Of a stretch of 64,000 nt of DNA, positions 30,484 to 42,756 are shown one piece after another; the first letter of the stretch is position 1; each line of letters begins with the position of its first letter. Made by a program: the position numbers and the translations under genes. The stretch is from Eledone cirrhosa (taxonomy: Eukaryota; Mollusca; Cephalopoda; Octopoda; Eledonidae). The notes below the pieces were generated by a model. That model was not told the DNA's origin. It saw nothing but the letters and a program-made list of their open reading frames with translations, and searched no databases. The DNA is taken from positions 170,759,833 through 170,823,832 of the forward strand of contig OZ024743.1 of assembly GCA_964016885.1 (NCBI GenBank). Reading direction: 5' to 3'.

Positions 30484-32143
30484 TCTGAATTAATTGTTCG
30501 TATTAAATTTTTCGTATTAGTTTTTCATATATATCGTTCGAGCATTTATGTTTCTTTATTAGAATGCATGTATTGTAGCGGTACTCTTATATATCGTATT
30601 AGTATTCATTTTCGGGATTCTGAATTATCATTTCGTATTAGTTTCGGGACTCTGAATTATTATTTCCTATTAGTTTTTTTTTTAATTTTTTTTTTTAGTA
30701 TTTTGGCCCCCTACTTGTTGACCTGTCATTGTAAGATAGATTTGGCCGATTACTACTAACTCATAAAATTCTTTCACTACAATCTCGTATTTAGTATTCC
30801 GTCCCACCTATTAAACTTTTCTATAGTTTAGCAGTACCAGTGAGAGATTTGATGATTGTGGTAGGGGAATAGTAACCAGAAATTGTGTTTTTTTATATTT
30901 TTAATATTCTTATATTTTTCTATATATTTACTCCATATAGATTTACTTATTGTTTCGACTTCCTCTCCCCCCCCCATCCCCCTCTCTAGTATACTTCTCT
31001 CGACCTCTTATCCTTAGGATTCTGCTGTAGTTGTCACTTTCAACGCACAACTGGGTTTCCTCCACTCCCTCTCCCTCTTTCTTCTACTGGCAAGTTCAGA
31101 TACCCCTTCCTTCCACAAAATGCCATGATAGAATTGTGTCTCAACAACAAACTTTTGACCAATCCTTGTGACAATCACTTTTACCATATATGGAATTACC
31201 CCCCTGAGAAGCTCGGCTATTCATTTACCAGGATAAACATTTTCATTTAGTCCAGAATTAGCCGTCGAAACGGCTTGAGCTCAGCCGTCGGGGTCCTACT
31301 CGTTCCTATATATATATATATATATAATTGCTTGTTTGTTGGTCTGTTTGTTACCAATGCATTCAAAGCCCAGTAAACCAATCATGCCCAAACTTGACAT
31401 GAAAGGTCCTTAGACTCAGCTATAGGTTGTCCTCAAACTTGGACCTATATTGTTTTAAGGTACAAGTGATACCTTCTACATTATCAACGCATTCTCTCTT
31501 TCTCTCCCCTCACACACTCTCTCTCTCTCTATATATATATATAAACAAGAAGTGTAAGTCAACAGGGTAAAATTAGCTTCATTCATTCATATTCGCTGCT
31601 ATATATATTTCAGTGACAATAAGAACTTGATATTTCAGACAATAAGAACTTGAACAGAAAAAAACTGGAAAACATAATGTTATAATGGATTTTACCTTGT
31701 TAATTCATTGATATGCTCAGCTCCAATGTGTGGTGTTAGTTTTCTAAGGAACTGAAAGCATATGATTTAGAATGAACGAATTTCAGCGTCCAAAGGATAT
31801 GCTATCACTTCATTGGTCAGATATCGTACCTCCTCCCAGCCGAAAGTCTATTGAAATTCTTCAGTCAGTTCTCCTAAAAACAGGTCAGCCTGTTAGGATT
31901 GCTTTTAACTGCATGTATGTTCTGGTCCGATGAACCTACTTCCCTGTAGTGGTAGTGGTAATGGTGTGAGCAGGTCAGTTAGCCAGTCAACTACAATCCC
32001 CTGTTGTGTTGTCAAGGAAGAACTTATGTAGGTAAACTGATATGGGTTCTTCTCCATACCACTTGGTCTTATAGTGGGAGATGCTATAAATGTATATTAA
32101 AACAAATACGTGTTAAAATCTAGAAGTGTAAAGAATCCTAATC

Positions 32144-32179
<36 letters not shown>

Positions 32180-32755
32180 ATGTGTATATATATATATATA
32201 TATATATCTTATATATAATGATCAGAGGACTGCGAGACTATGTCAGAAATATTTTTTCTGAACACGTTACTTATAGAAGTTCGATTACTTTGAATAAATC
32301 ATGAATGAATATTATGTAATTTATCTATTAAATGTCGTAGCCTTTCATTAAACATAAATATTCTTATATATAATGTATTTCTTATTTTAAGATTCACTTC
32401 TTTAAAAAATTTTAAATATCAACACTTCCAGTTAACGTTCATTATATCATAACACTTTGCTGTATGCTATATCACATTGCTTATATAAGCATTCATATAT
32501 TTGCATCATTATATAATGTTTATATTTCCATCACTAATTTTCTCCTTTTTCGTTTTCATAACATTTCACCATAATGCCGTTTATATATGATATTGTATTT
32601 TTTAAATGTATCATGGATTACTTTACTGATGATAGAAGAGAATGTAACAGTCTCCCTTCAATTTCTGTGCATATTGTCAATTACAATTTTATTTGATGTA
32701 TCATATCTACATGCATATATATTTGCATATAATATCAATATGCACACTACACATG
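30484..32755. other. AT-rich region without genes
   Basis: Imperfect repeats of 'ctgaattat.atttc.tattagttt' occupy about 30484-30680. (TA)n tracts lie at 31307-31326 and 31530-31545 and (TG/TA)n at 32143-32210. A 'ttcctatatatatat...aattgcttgtttgttggtctg' block at 31304-31350 looks like a Helitron 5' end, but I found no partner. Frames are short and low-complexity. Nothing else is recognisable. Confidence 0.5.
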
Positions 32756-32793
32756 CTAGCAGAAAACCACCCGAATGGTGGTTTTTCTGCTAG
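32756..32793. repeat. Short hairpin (16-bp arms, 5-nt loop)
   Basis: CTAGCAGAAAACCACC (32756-32771) pairs with GGTGGTTTTTCTGCTAG (32777-32793, one extra T) around CGAAT. Confidence 0.85.
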
Positions 32794-32805
32794 TATATAT
32801 AAGTG

Positions 32806-32817
<12 letters not shown>

Positions 32818-32867
<50 letters not shown>
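32818..32867. repeat. (TA)n microsatellite
   Basis: About 25 TA units immediately before the 5'-truncated LINE-A copy. Confidence 0.9.
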
Positions 32868-32872
<5 letters not shown>

Positions 32873-32873
<1 letters not shown>

Positions 32874-34827
32874 CTTCGGAGATAGTTGCTGAGATGTTGA
32901 AGGCATCTGGAATGGTGGGACATACTATGGTCACTCGTATAGTTAACCAAGTAATACAGAATGGGGTCATACCAAAAGACTGGCATAGCAGCATCATCAA
33001 TAACTGCTACAAGGGTAAAGGAGATGCTCTAGATAGAGGAAACTATAGAGGCATTAAGTTAGTTGACCAGGTCATGAAGGTCACAGAAAGAATTATAGCG
33101 CAACCAATCAGAGAGCGAATTGATCTAGATGAAATGCAGTTTGGGTTTGTGTCAGTTAAAAGTACCACAGACGCTCTTTTCTTTGTACGACAACTACAAG
33201 AGAAGTACCTAGCTAAAAGTAAACCCCTCTACTTAGCTTTTGTAGACCTGGAGAAAGCCTTTGACAGAGTCCCCCCGCTCCATTATCTGGTGGGCTCTTA
33301 GAAAACTAGGTGTAGATGAGTGGCTTGTGAGAGCTATACAAGCTATGTGTAAGGAAACAGTCAGTAACGTTAGAATTAACAATGAATATTGTGAAGAATT
33401 TAGTGTAAAGGTTGGTGTTCACCAAGGTTCTGTCCTTAGCCCCTTCCTATTTATTATTGCCCTTCAGGCTATAACAGAGAAGTTCAAGACCGGCTGCCCA
33501 TGAGAACTCCTATACGCAGATGATCTAACTCTTATAGCTGAATCTATGGCTGAACTAGAGAAGAAATTCCAAACATGGAAGCATGGCCCAGAATCAAAAG
33601 GCCTTAAAGTTAACTTGTCTAAGACTAAAGTCCTAGTTTGTAGAAAGGAAAATAAGGCACGGGTACCCTCAGGGAAATGGCCATGCTCAGTGTGTAGGAA
33701 AGGAGTAGGCAGAAATTCAATTTTATGTCCCAAATGCAAAGTATGGGTACATAAAAAATGTAGTGGCATCACAGGTAAACTATTATATGTGGACGATGCT
33801 CAGAATACTAGCTCCTTCTATTGCCCAGATGGTTCTATAGAAATAGTAGACACTTTACGTTACCTGGGTGAGGAAATCAGCAGTGGTTTCGTACAGTAGC
33901 CAGAATCAGAACGGGGTGGAAAAAGTTCAGAGAGCTTATACCACTGTTGGCCACAAAAGGTTTCTCTCTAAAAATGAAAGGCACATTGTATGATGCTTGT
34001 ATACGAACAGCAATGCTACATGGCAGTGAGACATGGGCATTACGTGCAGAGGACCTGCGCAGACTGGAGAGGAACGAAGCATGCATGTTCCGTTGGATGT
34101 GTAATAGTAATATACATGAACGGCAAAGCATAAATGAACTAAGTGAGAAATTAGGAATAAGAGGGATCAGATGCTGTTTACTTGAGAGAAGACTACGTTG
34201 ATATGGCCACGCGATGCGCAAGAAAGACGACAGCTGTATAAAAAAGTGCGGGGCGATCAAAATTGATGGTAGTTACGGAGTAGGTAGACCCAGAAAAACC
34301 AGGGACGATATGATAAATTCCGACCTTACACACTTGCACCTCTCTAAGACAATGTCACTGGACCGAGATCTTTGGCGCTACGTAGTAATACAGAAGACCC
34401 GCCTTGCCTATGTACAAAGCGAAACCTACAGTTAGTAGGCACCTCGTAACCAAATATACACCCCAAACCACTACCCCTTCCCTATCCTCCCACTCCCACC
34501 AACACTACCCTCTCTCTGTAAAATTGGTACCACAACATCCAGTCCAAATAAATGAGATGAGATCGAGATCGTGTAGGTGTCACGAGAAAAAAACTCACAG
34601 TCCACGCTGTAATGTGGCCGTGTAGGTAACACGGTGAAAAGTTCCCAGTTCCACACTGTAAATGTGGTTAGTGTTAGGAAGGGCATCCAGCCGTAGAAAA
34701 CCTGCCAGATAGTCCTATATGAGCGAGACACGGTCACCCGACCAACCTTGCCTCAAATGGGACAACTCCCTACTAACCCATGGTAGCGTGGAAAATGGAC
34801 GTTAAATGAAGATGATGATGATGATGA

Positions 34828-34830
<3 letters not shown>
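32873..34830 (+). pseudogene. LINE-A reverse transcriptase copy with PHD-like motif and 3' UTR
   Basis: This is the best LINE-A copy for reading the protein: SEIVAEMLKASGMVGHTMVT, CYKGKGDALDRGNYRGIKLV, DEMQFGFVSVKSTTDALFFV, LAFVDLEKAFDRVP (motif A), VGVHQGSVLSPFLFIIALQA, LLYADDLTLIAESMAELEKK (catalytic YADD near 33515) and GLKVNLSKTKVLVCRKENKA. A cysteine-rich motif WPCSVCRKGVGRNSILCPKC then KVWVHKKCSG follows (C-x2-C-x10-C-x2-C-x4-H-x2-C), and later LHGSETWALRAEDLRRLERN. Breaks are a frameshift at 33275, TGA for Trp at about 33500 (GCP*ELLYADD), a break near 33897 and TGA at about 34202. The 3' UTR has two ~60-bp related blocks (34575-34670) and ends in (GAT)n at 34813-34830. It is 5'-truncated at 32873. 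Confidence 0.82.

Positions 34831-34886
<56 letters not shown>
34831..34886. repeat. (TA)n microsatellite after the LINE-A tail
   Basis: Long TA run directly following the (GAT)n tail. A shorter one lies at 35066-35088. Confidence 0.9.
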
Positions 34887-34891
<5 letters not shown>

Positions 34892-35098
34892 TATTTTAAT
34901 TAGTATTTTTCAATCTAGCTAACTTGGTCATTTGCAATGAGAACACATGTATACTTGTATCAGTGTTTATCCCTATCATATATTCATTTGTATTACACGG
35001 CTCGGAAATATTCCTTTCTTTGAGCTATTTAATTGTAAAAGACTATTTTGAGTTTATAACTCTATATATAATATATATATATATATATTCAGAGCCAC

Positions 35099-35670
35099 AT
35101 CTGACGGGATGACGGAGTTCTTTCAGATACTGGATGGAGTGCTCCAGGGAGACACATTGGCTCCCTAACTTTTTACCATCGCAGTGGACTATTGTATGCG
35201 CCTTGCACTGGAGAAACACCAGGACTCAGGCTTTACTGTAACACTGGCTCAGAACAGGAGAGTTAAGGCTAAAAAGATATCAGATGCTGAATATGCTGAC
35301 GACATAATTCTGATGACAAATACAATGAAGGAGGCAGAAGAGTTGATGCAGGAGGTGGAGACTGTGTCAATGAGTGGTGGAGAGGAAGAGCAATACCTTT
35401 GCGGCATGTCACAGTTTGAGGTTGGTGAGGAAGTCAGACCTTCGTAAAGACCTGAAGATCCGTCTCTTGATTACTACAATGGAATCTATGCTGCTGTACA
35501 GGTCTCAGATGGTTAATGGGTGTTATACGAGAATGCTAAGGATGGTTCTGAACATTAATAAGTATACACTGAAGATGAAGAACCCAGCTCGAAAGTAACA
35601 CAGAGGAGACTGGGGTTAGCTGGATATGCTCACTGACATTCCGAGTTGACACTGCACTCAGTGCTCCTGT
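35099..35670 (+). pseudogene. LINE-B reverse transcriptase fragment
   Basis: Read across small frame changes: TEFFQILDGVLQGDTLAP (block before the catalytic site), FTIAVDYCMRLALEKHQDSG, FTVTLAQNRRVKAKKISDAE, then YADDIILMTNTMKEAEELMQ with the YADD catalytic aspartates at about 35296. The rest decays into short pieces (RLLITTMESMLLYRSQM). The LQGDTLAP and YADDI wording is clearly different from LINE-A. Clade not assigned. It is truncated at both ends; its 3' end at 35670 is the outer break of the inverted duplication. Confidence 0.72.
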
Positions 35671-35756
35671 CAATACTTTAATTATTAACGATGTGTTCAG
35701 GATTGTGTGTAAATCTTGATCAACAAAAAACAATTTATAATTGCTTTATATATATC

Positions 35757-37610
35757 ATCATCATCATCATCACCATTTTATGTCCACTTTTCCTTGCTTG
35801 CAAGGGTTGGACGGATCCTATTCAGCACAGCACTTCAACCCATGTTTTTCGTGATCTTCCTCTACTGCGTCTTCCCTCCACTGGGACTTCTTGGCACTTC
35901 TTTACCCAGCCGTCATCCTCCATACGCATCACATCTCCATACCATCGCAGTCTTCTCTCCCGCACACTACAACTTATCCCTCTTATACGCAGTTTCTCTC
36001 TCAACTCATCCATGCTTAGTCATTCACGCACATTAACATTGCACATCCAACGGAGCATGCTGCTTCATTTCTCTTCAGTTGCTGCCCATGCCTCACTACC
36101 AGGCATCATATAACCGGCCTTTCGTTCGCAGGGAGAAACACTTCTTTGTCAACAGAGGAAGCAGCTCATAAACTTCTTCCATCCCATCCTTATTCTAGAT
36201 ACTATAGCCTCGGAGCAACGTCCTCCATTGCTAATCTGATCACCCAGGTATCGGAAGCTATCAACCACCTCTATAGATCCTACCTGCATTTGAAAAATGT
36301 GTCTATCACTGCGACTTCGACTGTCAAATTTCCCTGTACATCTACTGCATATGTAGTTTTCCCTACCTGTCAGTTTGCCTATTATCCCACTACATTCTTG
36401 TGTACCCAAGATCTGAATTGTGTACATTTTATAGAATTTATGCCAACTCATTTTCTACATATTGAACATGGCCATTTCCCTGGTGGAATCAGAGTTTTGT
36501 CCTCATTTCTAATTATCAACACTTTAGTCTTACCTAGGTTCACTCTCAGTCCTCTTGATTCCAACTGCTGTTTCCGTAGCCAGAATTTATTCTCTATATT
36601 TATTCTCTTATACCAGCATAGAGAATTTCCCATAGGCAGCCAGTCATAAACTCCTCTGTTATGGCTTGGAGGACAATAATGAACAATAGAAGCCTGATGT
36701 ACCCCTACTTGTATCTGGAATTCCTCACTAAACTCCATTCCTACTCTCACTTTACTGACAGCACCTCTGTACAAAGTTTGCACTGTCCTCACAAGCCATT
36801 CTTCAACACCTTGTTTCCTTAGGGACCACCAGATGACAGATCGGGATACCCTATCAAAGGCCTTCTCTAGGTCAACAAAAGATAAGTATAGTGGCTCTAA
36901 GAACCTCTCTTGAAATTGTCTCACCAAGAAGAGGGCATCTGTTGTACTCTTCCCAGACACAAAACCAAACTGCATCTCATCTAGTTTGACCCTTTCTCTA
37001 ATCAGTTGCGCTAATAGTCTCTCTGCCACTTTCATAACCTGATCCATCAGTTTTATGCCCCTATAATTGCTCTTCTCCAGAGCATCCCCTTTACCTTTGT
37101 AGCAATTTATGAGAATACTGCTGCACCAGTCCTTGGATATGACTCCGCCATACATAGTTTGATTGACGATGCATGCAACCAGTTTAGTTCCTACTTCTGA
37201 TGCCTTCAGCATCTCAGCAACTATCCCTGACGGTCCAGCAGCCTTATCACTTTTCATTTCCTTAATTGCCTCTTTGACCCTATAGTCATCAATCTCAATA
37301 GCTGGTCTCTCTGTCGGGTCTACTGGGGGTAGTTTCTCTCTCTCCCCATTCGTACTCCACATTCATCAGTCTCTCATAATGACATTTCCAGGCCTCCTTT
37401 TCCTGATCATCATTTCGGACACACTTATCTCTAACAACATCCTGATTTACACTGATTTACAATGATTTACACTGACACACTGCCTTGCAATGCAGAACAC
37501 CGCATGTCTCTGATCTTCTCGTTGCAGACCATTGGCAAACCTCCTACTCTCAGCCCCCTGCATACTAAGTACACCTGACGTCTAGCTTCTCTTTTAGTGG
37601 CTGTGTATCA
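35757..37610 (-). pseudogene. LINE-A copy inside the left arm
   Basis: From the 5' side (37610) on the minus strand: a decayed endonuclease-RT linker, then AIKEMKSDKAAGPSGIVAEM, NCYKGKGDALEKSNYRGIKL, DEMQFGFVSGKSTTDALFLV, YLSFVDLEKAFDRVSRSVIW (motif A), VGVHQASIVHYCPPSHN (normally ...GSVLSP, here decayed), GLRVNLGKTKVLIIRNEDKT and GKWPCSICRK, where the first stop of the Cys motif occurs. The catalytic YADD is lost (replaced by SLCWYKR). The 3' tail is (TCA)n on the plus strand at 35757-35772. The 304-residue frame 37362-36448 is the longest intact LINE-A frame in the window. Confidence 0.8.
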
Positions 37611-37633
37611 GTCTCACATATATATATATATAA

Positions 37634-37770
<137 letters not shown>

Positions 37771-38227
37771 TAACATGTAGCCCAGTACAACCTGTCTCAT
37801 GTTCAGGTCGTTGACAACTAAACCAGCAACACCACCAAGTTAGTTTGGTGAGGAGGGTTATAGTTAGACACCTTGCGTGATTAAATACAAGACCCAGCAA
37901 AGGGTGGAGGTACTCAGCAGAGTCAACGGCCATCCAAATAGTAGTTTTTTTTTGTTTTTTGTTGTTTTTTTTTACCTGGGTGTTGTCACAAAACCTTTCT
38001 AGGAGAGGGAAACTCTGAAAAAAAACCTGCTTCGGAAGCATCCGATGATGCTGACCAGTTCTCCTTTTCGGGTAGTGTTTTTCGATGCTCAGAGAGTGGG
38101 ATTGATCGAAAGCACGGCCTTTCCCCAATAAAAAAACCTTCAAAGCACAGGCATTGCTTGTTCAGGATATGTTACAGGTTCGTGTGGCTGGCGGTAACCT
38201 TAAAATGAACCAAACTCTATAATATTC

Positions 38228-38429
<202 letters not shown>

Positions 38430-38523
38430 ATATTGTATATATACAAAATTTAGTACAGCATCAACGAAGCCATGGTTGCAGCCAAGCTAACGAATGCAGT
38501 TTTGGTGTCAGCTAAGCACTTGA

Positions 38524-38614
38524 TAGGGTATAACATTACGTAGAGTTATAACATTACGTAGAGGTATAACATTACGTAGAGGTATAACATTACCTAGAGT
38601 TATAACATTACGTT
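38524..38614. repeat. 18-bp tandem repeat, ~5 copies
   Basis: Units of the type 'gtagaggtataacattac', five times with single-base changes. Confidence 0.85.
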
Positions 38615-38844
38615 TAGACAGCTTTGCAAAATGAAGACAGCGACCGATAGAAGGGCTGCAGTGACCATAGCGACGAAAAAGATTGAACTCAGGAAAAATT
38701 TGATATATATATGATATATATATAATATAAATATCATATATATATCATATATATATTTATATACATATTCACTTCCCACTGCAGACACGGATGGCCAACA
38801 TAATCCCATCTCCCTCACCCCTCCCTGTGCTTCCAACCCATCCC

Positions 38845-39340
38845 TTCCACCCAACCAACGAAATCCAAAACTTCAGAGTTGGTACCATGAATGTAGGCAC
38901 TTTGAAAGGTCGCTCAAGTGAGGTTGTAGAGATGCTTGAACGTAAGGAAGTTGATGTTTGTTGTGTTCAAGAGACTATGTGGAGGGATGGGTCTGCTAGA
39001 TACATTGTGGGCCGGGTGGAGTAGGAATCATGTTAGCAGAAAAATGGGTAGATAAGGTAATTGCCGTAAATAGACTGAATGACAGAATAATTAAAATAAG
39101 ACTAGTCCTAAATAGAACTACTCTGACAATAACATCCGCTTATTCACCCCAATCTGGCCTACCTGACGTTATAAAATACAGGTCCTATGAGACGCTAATG
39201 CTCACTACCTCCCAAATAACCAATAGTAACTGCATAATTATTGCTGGCAACCTAAATGGTCATGTTGGACAACATTGTGATGGCTATGACGGAGTCCATG
39301 GAGGCTATGGGTTTGGTACTAGAACTGAGGAAAGCTTCAG
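38845..39340 (+). pseudogene. LINE-A AP endonuclease (5' part of a chimera)
   Basis: NFRVGTMNVGTLKGRSSEVV (catalytic Asn box) and DVCCVQETMWRDGSARYIVG (catalytic Glu), a frameshift, then LAEKWVDKVIAVNRLNDRII, TSAYSPQSGLPDVIKYRSY and IIIAGNLNGHVGQHCDGYDG (D-x-N box; GDLN is usual, here GNLN). This is the only readable LINE-A endonuclease in the window. It stops at about 39340, where sequence of the other LINE family begins in place of the rest of the endonuclease. Confidence 0.75.
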
Positions 39341-40095
39341 AATCCTGCAACTGGCAGCAGAACGGGAGAATTCCCAATTCTGTGACCAAGGGCATAGTCA
39401 CACTAGTCAGGAAGGACGAGAATAAGGGGGGGGTGACATAGGCAATTTCCGGCCCATAACTCTACTAAATACAGAGTTACAGATTTTGGCCAAGGTGTTG
39501 GCAAAGAGGCTGGCACTTGTCGTCGAAAAACTGGTGGGAAAAGCGCAGATATGCGCAATCCCACCAGGTCCATACACGACAACCTCCACCTCATGCGATA
39601 CATCAGAGAGAGGGTAGGGTGTAAACCCAGCTTCGGTGGGGCTCTGATCAACTTGGATCAGTCTAAGGCTTTCGATCGGGTTGACCATCGTTACTTAGAT
39701 GCGGTGCTCGAGGTAGCAAGCTTCAGACCCGTGTTCAGGGGCAATACACAACAGCAACATCTGCTCAAGGGTCAAGGTGAATGGCTACCTCTCGGAGCCA
39801 TTCCATATCACGCGATCCATCCGACAGGGATGCCCTCTTTCCTCCCTTCTGTACGTACTGACTCTCGAGCCACTACTGCAGAAGTTGGAGCTATTGCAGG
39901 GCATCCCTCTGGAACCGGGACTGCGGAAAGCGGTGTTGGCCTACACCGACGACGTGACAGTAATGGTGTCGAGCACCTCGCAAATCGAGGAAGTAGGCAC
40001 CTTACTGAAGGAATATGAAAGGTTCACAGGAGCGAAGCTGAACCGGGACAAGTCCATCGGTTTGCAACTCGGATCGTCGAGAGGCAAACCGATAC
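39341..40095 (+). pseudogene. Tx1/L1-like LINE copy 3: RT fragment (3' part of a chimera)
   Basis: Starts CNWQQNGRIPNSVTKGIVTL and continues NFRPITLLNTELQILAKVLA, ALINLDQSKAFDRVDHRYL (motif A), ITRSIRQGCPLSSLLYVLTL and VLAYTDDVTVMVSSTSQIEE, where the catalytic box is YTDD instead of YADD. It is cut at 40095 by the right arm of the inverted duplication. Frameshifts occur near 39440, 39545 and 39740. Confidence 0.78.
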
Positions 40096-42735
40096 CTACT
40101 ATTTGGATGGCCGTTGACTCTGCTGAGTACCTCCACCCTTTGCTGGGTCTTGTATTTAATCACGCAGGGTGTCTAACTATAACCCTCCTCACCAAACTAA
40201 CTTGGTGGTGTTGCTGGTTTAGTTGTCAACGACCTGAACATGAGACAGGTTGTACTGGGCTACATGTTACCATATATATATCTGACACACACATAATATA
40301 TATATATATGTGAGACTGATACACAGCCACTAAAAGAGAAGTTAGACGTCAGGTGTACTTAGTATGCAGGGGGCTGAGAGTAGGAGGTTTGCCAATGGTC
40401 TGCAACGAGAAGATCAGAGACATTGCAAGGCAGTGTGTCAGTGTAAATCAGGATGTTGTTAGAGATGTGTGTCCGAAATGATGCTGGTGTACTTAGTGTC
40501 ATTGATGATCAGGAAAAGGAGGCCTGGAAATGTCATTATGAGAGACTGATGAATGTGGAGTACGAATGGGGAGAGAGAGAAACTACCCCCAGTAGACCCG
40601 ACAGAGAGACCAGCTATTGAGATTGATGACTATAGGGTCAAAGAGGCAATTAAGGAAATGAAAAGTGATAAGGCTGCTGAAGGCATCAGAAGTAGGAACT
40701 AAACTGGTTGCATGCATCGTCAATCAAACTATGTATGGCGGAGTCATATCCAAGGACTGGTGCAGCAGTATTCTCATAAATTGCTACAAAGGTAAAGGGG
40801 ATGCTCTGGAGAAGAGCAATTATAGGGGCATAAAACTGATGGATCAGGTTATGAAAGTGGCAGAGAGACTATTAGCGCAACTGATTAGAGAAAGGGTCAA
40901 ACTAGATGAGATGCAGTTTGGTTTTGTGTCTGGGAAGAGTACAACAGATGCCCTCTTCTTGGTGAGACAATTTCAAGAGAGGTTCTTAGAGAAGAATAAG
41001 CCACTATACTTATCTTTTGTTGACCTAGAGAAGGCCTTTGATAGGGTACTCCGATCTGTCATCTGGTGGTCCCTAAGGAAACTAGGTGTTGAGGAATGGC
41101 TTGTGAGGACAGTGCAAACTTTGTACAGAGGTGCTGTCAGTAAAGTGAGCGTAGGAATGGCGTTTAGTGAGGAATTCCAGATACAAGTAGGGGTACATCA
41201 GGCTTCTATTGTTCATTATTGTCCTCCAAGCCATAACAGAGGAATTTATGACTGGCTGCCTATGGGAAATTCTCTATGCTGGTATAAGAGAATAAATATA
41301 GAGAATAAATTCTGGCTACGGAAACAGCAGTTGGAATCAAGAGGACTGAGAGTGAACCTAGGTAAGACTAAAGTGTTGATAATTAGAAATGAGGACAAAA
41401 CTCTGATTCCACCAGGGAAATGGCCATGTTCAATATGTAGAAAATGAGTTGGCATAAATTCTATAAAATGTACACAATTCAGATCTTGGGTACACAAGAA
41501 TGTAGTGGGATAATAGGCAAACTGACAGGTAGGGAAAACTACATATGCAGTAGATGTACAGGGAAATTTGACAGTCGAAGTCGCAGTGATAGACACATTT
41601 TTCAAATGCAGGTAGGATCTATAGAGGTGGTTGATAGCTTCCGATACCTGGGTGATCAGATTAGCAATGGAGGACGTTGCTCCGAGGCTATAGTATCTAG
41701 AATAAGGATGGGATGGAAGAAGTTTATGAGCTGCTTCCTCTGTTGACAAAGAAGTGTTTCTCCCTGCGAACGAAAGGCCGGTTATATGATGCCTGGTAGT
41801 GAGGCATGGGCAGCAACTGAAGAGAAATGAAGCAGCATGCTCCGTTGGATGTGCAATGTTAATGTGCGTGAATGACTAAGCATGGATGAGTTGAGAGAGA
41901 AACTGCGTATAAGAGGGATAAGTTGTAGTGTGCGGGAGAGAAGACTGCGATGCGTATGGAGGATGACGGCTGGGTAAAGAAGTGCCAAGAAGTCCCAGTG
42001 GAGGGAAGACGCAGTAGAGGAAGATCACGAAAAACATGGGTTGAAGTGCTGTGCTGAATAGGATCCGTCCAACCCTTGCAAGCAAGGAAAAGTGGACATA
42101 AAATGGTGATGATGATGATGATGATATATATAAAGGCAATTATAAATTGTTTTTTGTTGATCAAGATTTACACACAATCCTGAACACATCGTTAATAATT
42201 AAAGTATTGATTGGAACCCCTCTCTTCAGATCTACATCACTGTGCCTTTCGTTTCTTGTCCTTCGATGGTAATCGATTTTTTCCATATTTTCTAATAAGG
42301 GGTCTAAGGGAGGTAACCCACATATACATGTTTTTAACATTAATTTATACAAAGCTAGATTCAGTATATGTATGTCTAATTGTAATTCTCAGGGAGATTC
42401 AGCATATGTATGCTTAATTATAATTTTCAAGGATATTCAGTAAGAAACTTTGTCTGACAAGGATGAATATTGCACATACTGACATATCTAGAGCAGGTAA
42501 AATTCCCGACATCCATGGAAAAGTTCTCTCCAGCAGTCTCTGTCCTTCATCATCGCTGCCATGTCCTGAATCTCCTAAAGACCAGTGTCTGTCCTACGGC
42601 ATCAACATATGTCATCCTTGGTCTCCCTCTTCCAGTGTATCTCTGTAAAGGTTCACACAGGAGCACTGAGTGCAGTGTCAACTCGGAATGTCGGTGAGCA
42701 TGTCCAGCTAACCCCAGTCTCCTCTGTGTTACCTT
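40096..42735 (+). repeat. Right arm of the large inverted duplication
   Basis: Mirror of 35598-37943. 40096-42210 is continuous with the left arm. 42211-42657 is extra here and includes LINE-B coding remnants on the minus strand. 42658-42735 again matches the left arm. Confidence 0.85.
40320..42125 (+). pseudogene. LINE-A copy inside the right arm
   Basis: Same element as at 35757-37610. The frame 40665-41447 reads LLKASEVGTKLVACIVNQTM through YLSFVDLEKAFDRVLRSVIW to GKWPCSICRK, then TGA. A 29-bp deletion between short GCTG repeats at about 40680 removes the GPSGIVAEML segment still present in the left arm. The left arm in turn lacks 9 bp that give EKN here. The catalytic YADD is absent in both. 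The tail (GAT)n is at 42102-42124. Confidence 0.8.
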
Positions 42736-42740
42736 CTTCC
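42430..42740 (-). pseudogene. LINE-B C-terminal remnant
   Basis: On the minus strand from 42740: a decayed RRLGLAGHAHRH-like segment, then, after 42657, GRPRMTYVDAVGQT-like sequence in broken frames, which is the usual C-terminal signature of such LINEs. It continues the LINE-B piece that the left arm interrupts at 35670. The right arm therefore preserves the older arrangement here. Confidence 0.55.
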
Positions 42741-42756
42741 TCGTGAGGCACCATCA

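Noticed and set aside
31245..31285. 'gccgtcgaaacggcttgagctcagccgtc' palindromic phrase
   Set aside because: It resembles hammerhead stem III text but has no CTGATGA box in either strand.
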